Assembly (NCBI RefSeq): GCF_048544455.1
Contig: NC_133538.1
Span: 256,418,491 to 256,482,490, forward strand
Source of the DNA: Silene latifolia
Lineage: Eukaryota; Streptophyta; Magnoliopsida; Caryophyllales; Caryophyllaceae
Direction: 5' to 3'
Length of the DNA: 64,000 nucleotides
Below are positions 45,680-55,554 of the stretch, in pieces. The stretch's first letter is position 1; every line of letters starts with the position of its first letter. A model generated the notes under the pieces. The model was not told the origin of the DNA, did no database searches, and saw only the letters and a program-made list of their open reading frames with translations. Made by a program: the position numbers and the translations under genes.

Positions 45680-46160
45680 TGTCATATCACCCATGGTATC
45701 TCCTTTCGCATCATATGAATCCCAAAGCTCGCTACCTCATCCCTCAACCTCATCAAAGATAGAGCTGTACACAAAGAATGTACACTCTTCCTACTCAAAG
45801 CATCAGCAACAACATTGGCCTTCCCTTCATGGTAGATGATTTCCATGTCATAATCGCCAATCAACTCCATCCACCTCCTCTGTCTCATGTTCAACTCCTT
45901 TTGAGTGAAGATGTACTTGAGACTCTTGTGATCGAAAAATACCTTAAAGGTCGCCCCATAAAGGTAATGTCTCCAAATCTTGAGAGCAAACACCACCGCA
46001 CCCAACTCCAGATCATGAGTAGGGTAATTCTCCTCATAGGGCTTCAACTGCCTAGAAGCATAGGCAATCACTTTACCATTCTGCATCAACACACAACCTA
46101 GCCCATTCTTCGAAGCATCGGTATAAACCTCAAAATTCTCGCTCCCTTCAGGCAATGCTA
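45680..46160 (-). pseudogene. RNase H region of the chromovirus
   Basis: [33 protein letters not shown] and [15 protein letters not shown] are classical gypsy RNase H motifs. Confidence 0.88.
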
Positions 46161-46334
46161 AGACAGAGCGTGGTCGACGCTCCTTTAATGTTTGGAATGC
46201 CGTCTCACAACTCTCATCCCAACGAAACCTGTTCTCTTTCTCATCCGCCTGTATTTGTCATCGGTCTAGCTATCTTGGAGAAATCTTTCACGAACCGTCC
46301 GTAGTATCCAGCTAAACCCAAGAAACTCCTAACC

Positions 46335-47042
46335 TCAAAGAACATTCTTTGGTGCCTCCCATTTTGTCACTGCCTCAATCTTCGCCGGATCTACAGCTAC
46401 CCCATCTTTAGATATCACATGCCCCAGAAAAGCCACTTTCTCTAACCAGAACTCACACTTGGACAGCTTAGCATACAACTCATGCTCCCTCAATGTCTGC
46501 AACACGATCCTCAAATGCTCCTCATGCTCCTCCTTAGTCTTAGAATAGACTAAGATATCATCAATAAACACCACTACAAACCTGGTCCAAGAACGTCTAA
46601 AGATCCTATTCATCAAATCCATAAACACCGCCGGCGCATTAGACAACCCAAACGGCATCACCACATACTCATAATGGCCATACCTCGACGTGAAAGCTGT
46701 CTTCGGTATGTCCACATCTCTAATCTTCACCTGATGGTACCCCGACCTCAAATCAATCTTAGAAAAGACTGTTGCACCACTCAACTGATCAAACAGATCA
46801 TCTATCCTTGGCAAAGGATACTTGTTCTTTATCGTCACTCGGTTCAACTCTCTGTAATCTATGCATAACCTCAAAGTTCCATCTTTCTTCTTCACAAATA
46901 GAACTGGTTCTCCCCACGGCGATACACTTGGTCTAATGTATCCCTTCTCTATCAGATCATCCAACTGCTTCTTAAGCTCCTCCATCTCCTTAGGACCCAT
47001 ACGGTACGGTGCCTTAGAGATTGGCCCCGTCCCCGGCTTCAA
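46335..47042 (-). CDS. Reverse transcriptase region of the chromovirus
   Basis: Motifs in order: [74 protein letters not shown] (catalytic YIDD-type box, here FIDD) and LGHVIS. Confidence 0.9.
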   Translation of the reverse strand: MKPGTGPISKAPYRMGPKEMEELKKQLDDLIEKGYIRPSVSPWGEPVLFVKKKDGTLRLCIDYRELNRVTIKNKYPLPRIDDLFDQLSGATVFSKIDLRSGYHQVKIRDVDIPKTAFTSRYGHYEYVVMPFGLSNAPAVFMDLMNRIFRRSWTRFVVVFIDDILVYSKTKEEHEEHLRIVLQTLREHELYAKLSKCEFWLEKVAFLGHVISKDGVAVDPAKIEAVTKWEAPKNVL

Positions 47043-47049
47043 CTCAACG

Positions 47050-47580
47050 GTGAAATCTATCTCTCTCCTCGGTGGTAACCCGGAATCTCATCGGGAGAAA
47101 ACGTCGCAAACTCTCCCACCACCGGTATCTCATCAATCGTCGGACTCTCTATCCGGTCATCTCTCACATGGCATAAGATCAAAGGACATCCCTTCCTCAG
47201 ATAAGACTTCAAGGTGACAATTGCAATCAACTTAACTTTGGGTTTGACTAGAAACCCACGATAAGACACACTTACACCCTTTGGACCTCTAAGGGACACT
47301 CTCTTTTGATGACAGTCTATCTTAGCTTTATACTTTCCTAACCAATCCATCCCAACTATCATCTCAAAACCGTTAAAAGGAAACTCTAGCAAGTCTACAG
47401 GGAAATCAACTTGCCCAACTATCAAGGATACATCTCTAAACAACCTCCCACATGGTACAGACTCACCCGAAGGTATGAAAACTTGCTCATTAACGGACTC
47501 ATAAACTCTCAAACCCAACTGTTTTACATGACTCGAAGACACAAACGACTGAGAAGCCCCCGAATCAAACAAAACAAACG
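47050..47580 (-). CDS. Protease region of the chromovirus
   Basis: [19 protein letters not shown] is a DSGA-type retropepsin active site. [16 protein letters not shown] marks its end and VSYRG leads to RT. Confidence 0.85.
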
Positions 47581-47599
47581 TAGGAATACCATTAACAAG

Positions 47600-48830
47600 G
47601 AATGTACCGGTGATAACATGCGCATCTTCCTCAAACCGCCTTCTTGTCCATCATGAATAACTTGCCATCGGTCTTTTGCCCACCTCCCCGGACAAGATCT
47701 TGGGCTGATGCGGTCGGCTTAGCACCCGACCCTTGATTGTTGTTGTTGTTGTTCATCGGTGTCTTCTGATAAGAATTACCGCCGTTGCGGTTGCCTCCAC
47801 TCTGGTAGCTCGACCTCCCGGTTTGGCCATGATCCACCGTGTCATTTGCTCGCGAAGCTCTGTGCGAGTCTCGGAAAGATCCGGTGCACTCGTGCACTCA
47901 TGTCTCTTGTGGCCTACGCCACCACATCCAAAGCAGTCACTCCCAGTTTGTTACTCACACTCCCTCGGCCTCGCCCAAAGGAAGCCCCAAAGACTAAACC
48001 CCGATCCGAAGAAAACCCCTTAGACCGATTGTGGTTGCCTTTCTTGTAATTAGATTGGCCACCACCCTCGCTCTCCGACTTCCTCTTCTCACCACCGGAC
48101 CTCTCCGCGCCATCTCCACTAGTCTCTCGCTCTCCCCGCCCTCTCATACGCTTCCTTTACATCGCAAGGACTCCCACGGGTAACTTATCCATAATTTTTC
48201 GTGGTTAGCCCGCTCTCAAATCTCAAAGCGATTCTCATCACTCAAACCCATGTCCTCAAAGATATCTAGATTTCTCATTGAACCGCTGTAGTACTCGGCC
48301 CACGGACATCTCGGCAGTCATCTTAAACTTATCAAACTCCTCCCTCAACTTACTCCTCACATGTTCCTAAGCACAAACTCCTTCCTCACAAGCCCTACGA
48401 AACTCCTCCCAAGGTATAGCAGGTAACCCTTGGTTGGTATACAATTCCTTAGCACTCACCTTCACCGAATCCCACCACTTGCCACTGCCTCCCTCGGATA
48501 AAATGCAGCTCGATCCACTCTCATCTCATCAGACAGCGAACTAAATCTAGTATATTCTCCATCTCCCTCAGCCAACTATCAAGATGGTTAGGCTCCTCAA
48601 CTCCCTTGTACTCCTTCGGGTTAAACCTCGCAATATAGAGGCTGACTTTAGCATGATCAACCTCCTTCTCCTTACTCTTATCCTTGTCCTCATTCACTCT
48701 CTTCGGGGTCTCGTAAGAGCGTCCCGGTGTTCCAACATCTTAACGATGTCATCCGTAGTCATAACCTCAGCTCTCGCGTACAAAGCATTTCTCTTGGGCG
48801 GCATCTTGAAGCTATAGAAGAAAGGGATAA
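47600..48830 (-). pseudogene. gag region of the chromovirus
   Basis: One CCHC knuckle (CFGCGGVGHKRHEC, about 47897-47940 on the minus strand) is preceded by a Gly/Arg/Ser-rich part and an older capsid-like part. Broken. Confidence 0.7.
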
Positions 48831-48883
48831 ACATAAACACGCGTACTAAACCTCAAAACACGAAAACGCGCTGCATAGGACCT

Positions 48884-49148
48884 ACTCGATCGAGTATCCA
48901 AACCCACTCGATCGAGTAACGGGCTACTCGATCGAGTGCCCCCATGTACTCGATCGAGTACCCAAACTCCAGAACCAAACAGACCTTCGATCTCTCACCC
49001 ACTCGATCGAGTGTCTAGGCTACTCGATCGAGTGACCCCATACTCGATCGAGTACCCCTAGCTACTCGATCGAGTGCCCCAAAACGCGATTCTGGACTCA
49101 AAATCGCTAGAAACCCACCCGATCGAGTTAGTCTCACTCGATCAAGTA
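48884..49148. repeat. Palindrome array ACTCGATCGAGT in the chromovirus leader
   Basis: Eight perfect 12-bp palindromes plus two variants, spaced by 9-50 bp, between the primer site and the gag start of the minus-strand element. Confidence 0.92.
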
Positions 49149-49587
49149 TCACTAATACGTAAAGGCTACCCGCATGTTACGTCATATACTAACATGTTAA
49201 ACTTTATAAAACCGCATGATATCATAAATTATATGCTACGCATCTATTCTACTTATCAACAAAAATCAATTCATCATGCTATGAAAGCCACATTGTAAAC
49301 ACTCAACATGTTATTCCAACCATACATTACTTTTCTTTCACATGCTCAACCTCCTACTTCAACACCAAACAACCAACACACTTCATCACTTTGTTGCACA
49401 AGTTAAACAAGCACACATATATTCGACAAACACTTTCCCCCGTGACCGGTTCAAAGTTGTAAGGCGACCCCTTGCGACTTTAGGACGTCTCCCAAGCCTT
49501 TGCACTAGCTCCTACAACTTTTACCCCGGGTTCTTTTTAATTGACTCTCTATGTTCATTAAGTTCATTGGTTACAGGTTTCAGGATC

Positions 49588-49602
49588 GTCGCTCTGATAC
49601 CA
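49588..49602 (-). other. Primer binding site of the chromovirus (tRNA-Met type)
   Basis: The minus strand reads TGGTATCAGAGCGAC two to three bases from the 5' LTR. Confidence 0.8.
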
Positions 49603-49604
49603 TT

Positions 49605-50927
49605 TGTAACACCCCATACTCCGAGCGCCTTACCAGGACCACTCAGGTATGAAGACATCACCATCTCGGTCGCCCGAGGTATGATAATCAAATAGACAAA
49701 ACGGAAACAACATTTATTATAATAGTTTAATGAATGAATACAATCCTTGAAACCAAACCGAAAGTACAATACATTATTCCAAACTAATGTTCTCAATGAA
49801 ATATAAATAAAACTAAACTACGGCGGAAGACTCTATCGTCATGTCGTGGCCATCCCAGCCTATCCCAAAGATCATCTCTATACCGCTCAATATCTCGCTC
49901 ACCATCCCCGAATGGATCACCGCAGTTTACAAAACAACACCGGGTCGTACTAATCACACAATCAATATAGATAACAACAACAAGACAAACAGACAATTTG
50001 AACCGCCACACACACACACATCCAACCAACCGTCTCAATCATCGATCGTCCACTGGACCACCCCGCGATGGGGGACCGCAGCCATTCCCACCTAAGCCCC
50101 GCTCATCGTACGAGCGATAACCCTGCTCATTAATGTGCACATCCCTTCTGTGGCGGGTTCCACAGAAGGCGAAACTAGGGCGTGAGATCACTCCCGCAAG
50201 TGACCCCACTCAGCCGAGAACGCATCTCGAGAACCATCAACAACCACAACCACAATCACAATTACAATCACAATCATCATATCAAACAACTAATTACAGC
50301 ACATCACCAATATCCCATTATGGGACTAATACTGAGTAGGAAATCCTACCTGGAAAGCACAACACGCAGACGGTATCTACAGCTGTCTCAAAACGCCTCT
50401 TCTATGAACTCTCCTCCTACCATACAACACATAGATACTACTATTCAATTACTATTCATAAAAACCCCCAAATCCTAAATTAGGGTTTCACTAATCTTAA
50501 CAAAACATTATATAAATTACATTAAAAGCTTACCCTCGACGCAAGGAACCCAACGACACGAACTACGATGCAAACCGACCGTCTGAACTCCGGGAATTGT
50601 CAAGAACGCGATTAGGAAGAAGACAAATTGCTTTCTCTCTTAAACAGGTTTTAGGTTTTGTAAAAAGTGATTTAGAACAATGCCGAATATGTTTATATAC
50701 CTTAATCGCGTAATTAACAAAACCCGAGAAAACTCCCCGATAAATAGGACACTCGATCGAGTACCCAAGGTACTCGATCGAGTACCCCTACTCGATCGAG
50801 TGCCCCTGACTACTCGATCGAGTGCCCAACAGGTCAGAAACTATTTATCTGCGCAACTTGCCCTTACTCGACAGAGTAAGGGCTACTCGATAGAGTACCC
50901 CCAAGACTATAAATACGGAGTATTACA
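49605..50927 (-). repeat. 5' LTR of the chromovirus
   Basis: 1323 bp. Palindromes at 50751-50898 (four perfect, two variants). TATA box at about 50691-50699. Confidence 0.9.
50751..50898. repeat. Palindrome array ACTCGATCGAGT in the chromovirus LTR (right copy)
   Basis: The same six sites as the other LTR. The spacer after the third site is a few bases longer (CCCCTGACT). Confidence 0.9.
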
Positions 50928-50932
50928 TAAAG
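50928..50932 (+). repeat. Target duplication TAAAG of the chromovirus (right)
   Basis: Matches 42681-42685. Confidence 0.85.
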
Positions 50933-53900
50933 GGTGTAGGATTTGGTTGCTCTGGAATCCTACTTGTTTTGATGTGCAATTTCTGAACTATGGTTCTCAG
51001 TATATCCATATGTTGGTTCAATCCAAAGTGGATTACAAGAAATTTCTACTGACTGTGATTTATGCTTTTAATGACCTGATGGAGAGAATTATTCTTTGGA
51101 AGTTTCTGAAAGAAACAGCTTCTACTTGCACTATTGCTTGGTTGTGGGTAGGAGATTTTAATACCGTTTTATCTCCAATTGAAAGATTAGGGGGTAACAC
51201 TACAGATGCAGAGATGGAACACTTCCAGGAATGTGTCTCTTTATATGAAATAGAGGATATTAAGGCTACTGGGGCATTGTTTACCTGGTCTAACAAGCAA
51301 GCACCTACTGACAGAGTTTATAGTAGACTGGATAGGGCAATGGGAAACCCTGAATGGATGAGTCATTATGGAGAGTACATGGCCCATTTCCATCCTGAGG
51401 GTATGTTTGATCACTGTCCATGCACAATTGTAGACCGGCAAGTTGAATTCAATGGGAAAAAATCCTTCAAGTACTTTAATATGTGGGGAGCTTCTGAGCA
51501 TTTCAGTGCTAGTGTGGATGGTGTGTGGAAGCAGTCATATAGTGGGACTAAAATGTTTAATATGGTGAAGAAATTGAAGGCTCTTAAACCTGTTCTCAAG
51601 AATTTAAATAAAAATTGTTTTTCTGATATTGAAAACAGTACTAACATTGCTGGTACTCTACTGCAACAAATTCAAAAGAAGTTGGCTGAGTCTCCTGGGG
51701 ATTTGGACCTGATTCAGCAGGAGTATGACCTGGCTAATGAACTCAATGATCTTACTTTGGCCAGGGATAGCTTCCTTTCTCAAAAAGCAAAAATTCAGTG
51801 GTCAATTTCAGGGGACCTCAACACTTCTTATTTTCACCAAGTTATCAAGAAGAGAGTGATGCTGATTAAGGTAATGCAGATAGAAGATATGAATGGTAAT
51901 GTTTGTACCACTGGCTAATGAACCTGCTAGGCTCTCACACTGATACAGTGCTAGTCCAGCATCATGTAGTCACCAGGGGACCCTGCTGTACAGCAGCACA
52001 CTGAAATATTTTAAACACTCCCATCACTGCTGAGGAGGTCAAGAAGAGCATTGTCAGTATACCTAAGGACAAATCACCAGGTTCAGATGGTTATACTAGC
52101 CAATTTTATAGAGTTGCATGGGATATTGTGGGTGATGAAGTACGTGATGCTGTTAGAAATTTTTTTGATACTCGTAAGCTACTAACTCAGATCAATGCTA
52201 CAACAATTACACTCATTCCTAAGATGGACAGGCCTACCAATGTGAAGCATTTTCGTCCAATCTCTTGTTGCAATGTTCTTTACAAACCTATCTCAAAGAT
52301 CATGTGCAATAGGTTGGCTGCTATACTTCCAGACATTATTAGTAAGAATCAAGGGGCATTTGTTAAGGGTCGAAGTATTCTGGAGAATATTCTGATTTGC
52401 CAAGACCTGGTAAGGCTCTATAATAGAAGTATGGTGTCCCCTAGGTGCTTATTCAAATTACATTTGCAAAAAGCTTATGATTCAATTTAATGGCAATTTG
52501 TGGAACAAATGTTGGATGCTTTGATTTTCCTAGCAAGTTTAAGAATTGGGTGATGTGTTGCATTTCTTCTCCTACTTACTCTTTAAGTTTGAATAGTGCA
52601 CATTTTGGATATTTTGAGGGAAATAGGGGGCTTAGACAGGGTGACCCTATTTCCCCCCTTATCTTCTGTGTTTGTATGGAGTACTTATCAAGGATACTGG
52701 ATTATGCTACTAATAGATGGTTCTTTAGATACCATCCTCTTTGTAAAAGCTTGAAGCTGACTCACCTACTTTTTGCTGATGACCTCCTTATGTTTTGTAA
52801 AGGGGATGTGCAATCTATAATGCTTCTTCTTAGGGATTTATTTATCTTCTCTGCCTCCTTTGGACCGAGGGTTAATGCTTCAAAATCTGAAGTTGTGTTC
52901 AATGGTGTAGCTGCTTCCCTCAAGTTGGATATTATTCAAGTCTCAGGTTTTCAGGAAGGCTCTTTGCCTTTTAAATACCTGGGTATTCCAGTGCAGGCAG
53001 TGAGATTAAAAAGAAGTGACTGCAAGGTTTTGATTGAGAAAATTGTTTGCAGAATCAGGGGAATTGGAGCTAGAAAGTTAAGCTATGCAGGCAGACTTAT
53101 TCTTATTAACTCAGTTCTTAACACTTTGCATAAATACTGGGCCTTAATATTTCTGATTCCTAAAGGAGTTATCAGTAGGATTGAAATGATTTGCAGGAAT
53201 TTCTTATTGGCTGGTGATGCTGAGTATCAAAGGGTTCCTCTTGTGGCATGGAAGAAAGTCTGCTGCAGCAAGAAGGAAGGTGGTTTAGGTGTGAAAGATG
53301 CTAGGGTGTGGATTATTGCAACAGTGGGTAAACTTGTCAATTGGATCTATACTAAAGCTGATCGTCTATGGGTTCTATGGATTGACCATGTGTATATTAA
53401 AGGGACAGATTGGAACAGTTATCAACCTCCTCCAGATTCAAACTGGAACTGGAGGAATATCTGTAAGGTTAGGACTATGCTATTTCTTTGGTTTTCAGGG
53501 CACTCAGTGGTTAGCAAGTCCCAATGGTTATACTGTCACTTCTGGTTACCGGTGGATGCATGGAACACACCCCCCTGTCCACTAGTATAAGAATGTTTGG
53601 GATGGCTGGGCTAGTCCTAAGCATTCTCTCATAGGCTGGCTTATCAAACATGAAGCATTGAACACAAGAGCTAAGCTGTTTTCATTAGGCCCATGATATA
53701 TGATGTGACCATAATTAGCGCATATTTAGCCCCGAATTAGCCTTGTTCCCATGCTTTTTAGTGCATATTTGGGTCATTTCTTATCTTTAGTTCTTTGTTT
53801 TGCATATTCTTTGAGATTTTGATCCCTTGGTAGGAAAGGAGTAAGAATCTTGCATTTTCATGGCAAAACGAGACTAAACTGATCGAATCCAATGACCAAG

Positions 53901-54046
53901 CATCAAGGAGAGACAAGATTAGAAGGCCTTTGTACATATTATAGTAGATGAGCAATGTGGAGAAAGGATCCTTGAGTCCCCAAGGAAATCCCCAAGGAAT
54001 TTATGAAGAAAAGGGAAGAAAAGAAGAAGAAATCTTGCTGAAGAAC

Positions 54047-54198
54047 AATCCGTGCGGATTGACTACAATCCGGCGGTCCTCCACCTGCACAATCCGTGCG
54101 GTTTCATCCCAAGACGCTCGGGTTAGCACTGCCACAATCCGCCCGGATTCCTCCAAAGCCGCTCGTGTTCCACCGCCAGACACTAATCTGCTCGGATT
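54047..54198 (+). repeat. 14-bp dyad array in the Athila-like LTR (left)
   Basis: About seven sites, such as AATCCGTGCGGATT (54047-54060), AATCCGCCCGGATT and AAGACGCTCGGGTT, ending with AATCTGCTCGGATT. They lie 150-300 bp before the TATA box. Confidence 0.85.
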
Positions 54199-54342
54199 CC
54201 TCTACAGCGCAATTTCGTCGTCTCCAAGCTACAAAGAAAGAAGCCCTTCCTTCGAAAAATACCGGCTCCTCCCTGCTCAATCTAAAAAGTGTAATTACTA
54301 GTTTAGCCCTTAGTTAACCCTAATGCATCCCCCTAATCTCCA

Positions 54343-54350
54343 CTATAAAT
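54343..54350 (+). promoter_or_regulatory. LTR TATA box of the Athila-like element
   Basis: CTATAAATACC; the right LTR has the same box at about 63735. Confidence 0.75.
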
Positions 54351-55445
54351 ACCCCATTAGTCTAATTAGAAGAGCATGTTCTTCTTATCAATTCTTAGAG
54401 TAGTTAATACCAATCAAATCTCTCTTTAATTTTGTAATCAACAATTAATCAAGTTCTAATACAAGTTTGATTTCCTTAATCTCTCTTTTGTTCATCCTTT
54501 ATTTTGGGTAATTGAAGATTATTTGGGTTATTATTGGGAGATTGACAACCTCTCAATCAAGCATCAAGTACTTCTTTTATCTTTGCTTTATTATTGGAAT
54601 CATTAGTAGGTATAATTCTCTTAATCCCTTTTTAATTATTGTTAATTACTTTCATTTATTCATCATGTTTCATTTTGTTGGTATGATTGGCAACCTTGCT
54701 AGAATGATCAACATGATAACGTGTGAGTAGTCTCTTAGCTAGGGTTAATGGGTGATTAGGGGAAACCAGCATGGGGAATGATTCATGCTTAAATTAATAT
54801 GCTTTCATGTTTTATTTGCTTGCTTGTTTTGATCTCAACTCATGCACATGTTATATTTGATGAAATGCTAAGCCTATGAATCCTTGTATTTACCACCATC
54901 TCCTATCTTTTCAATGAGACTTGTAAGACATAACCCAACTCGAGTCTCATTAGACCATGCATGTTGTTGAGTAGGGAAGACTAAGTCGACTTGTAGGTGT
55001 TGTACAATCTAATCGATTCGGCTCCGGGACCCAAACTTTCCTAGGATTGTAAGATAAAAACCCAACTCAATCCATCACAACAATAATTGCTTGCTTATAA
55101 TTTGAGAACATGTTTGTATGATCAATTCCCATGATTCCCCTATGAACCCATGACACCCTAGTGCTTTTTAATCAATTGTTTACAACCCTTTAATTCATCT
55201 TGCTTGTTTATTTCCATTGATATTTTAGTTTAGTGACCTTCTACATCAACCCAATTTGTGACACCCCTAAGACACCACTAGTTGCAATAGAAATCTCATT
55301 TCAATACCCGTCCCTTGGGATCCGACCTTTACTTGCCTCTTTACTAATTGTAGAGTTGTTTTTGAAGCTATAAATTGTGTTTTGGTTCGGACGTGACCCA
55401 ACGACCACACCTTAAATTGTGAATACGAAACGGACCGATCAAAAA

Positions 55446-55463
55446 TGGCGCCGTTGCCGGGGA
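55446..55463 (+). other. Primer binding site (tRNA-Asp type)
   Basis: TGGCGCCGTTGCCGGGGA, four bases after the LTR end. Confidence 0.85.
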
Positions 55464-55554
55464 CGGTGTTTACTTGATTTAGATTTCCCTTTATTGTTAT
55501 TAGTTGTGTCTTTCTTCGCCTTGGGGAAGTAAAACTCCTCAAGGTTTGTTCTAA

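Larger units (their letters stand above)
42686..50927 (-). mobile_element. Ty3/gypsy chromovirus (Tekay/Del-like), minus strand, broken
   Basis: 8.2 kb, inserted in the LINE. LTRs of about 1.3 kb end TGTAACAC (plus-strand left) and TATTACA. The tRNA-Met primer site is read on the minus strand beside the right LTR. Gag with CCHC, protease, RT, RNase H, integrase and a C-terminal chromodomain run leftward. A chromodomain may direct integration to chromatin marks. The coding region is broken in half a dozen or more places. The LTRs differ by roughly 20 substitutions and a dozen small indels in 1325 bp, about 1.5%, so perhaps one million years. Each LTR and the leader carry ACTCGATCGAGT palindromes. 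Confidence 0.9.
41173..53700 (+). mobile_element. Plant L1-type LINE, split by a gypsy insertion and cut by an Athila-like insertion
   Basis: It starts within the RNase H region of copia element 2 (junction around GGA|GTGGGAG), with a short leader before ORF1. ORF1 and the first 200 bp of ORF2 lie before the chromovirus at 42686. The rest of ORF2 lies at 50933-53700, where the Athila-like LTR begins. Its 3' end and its target duplication would be beyond the window. About 4.3 kb of LINE are present. Confidence 0.85.
42487..53700 (+). pseudogene. LINE ORF2: endonuclease-reverse transcriptase, interrupted
   Basis: It starts MHSIGFWNVRGLND, the first strand of the endonuclease. An 8.2-kb gypsy insertion separates this from the rest of the endonuclease (GDFNTVLSPIERLGG, then SRLDRAMG). 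The RT follows: SPGSDGYTSQF at about 52080, IPKMDRP, GAFVKGRSILEN, LRQGDPISPLIF at about 52635 and FADDLLMF at about 52775. The zf-RVT region comes next (SLIGWLIKHEAL), cut at 53700. There is a stop near 51917 with a frame change before the RT, and another stop at 52488 in the RT. It is therefore inactive even without the insertions. Confidence 0.85.
53701..55441 (+). repeat. Left LTR of the Athila-like element
   Basis: About 1741 bp. Dyad array at 54047-54198. TATA box ACTATAAATACC at about 54342-54353. Confidence 0.85.

Noticed and set aside
48884-49148. Regular palindromes with spacers, looking like a CRISPR array
   Set aside because: Repeats are only 12 bp, spacers vary from 9 to 50 bp and the setting is a plant retrotransposon leader; no cas genes.
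50680-51918. A 412-codon frame that begins in the chromovirus LTR and continues into the LINE endonuclease
   Set aside because: Chance fusion of an LTR frame with LINE ORF2 at the insertion border.
53948-54301. 117-codon frame in the Athila-like LTR, with a 127-codon counterpart at 63326-63709
   Set aside because: Lies in the dyad array of the LTR and differs in frame between the two LTRs; no protein features.
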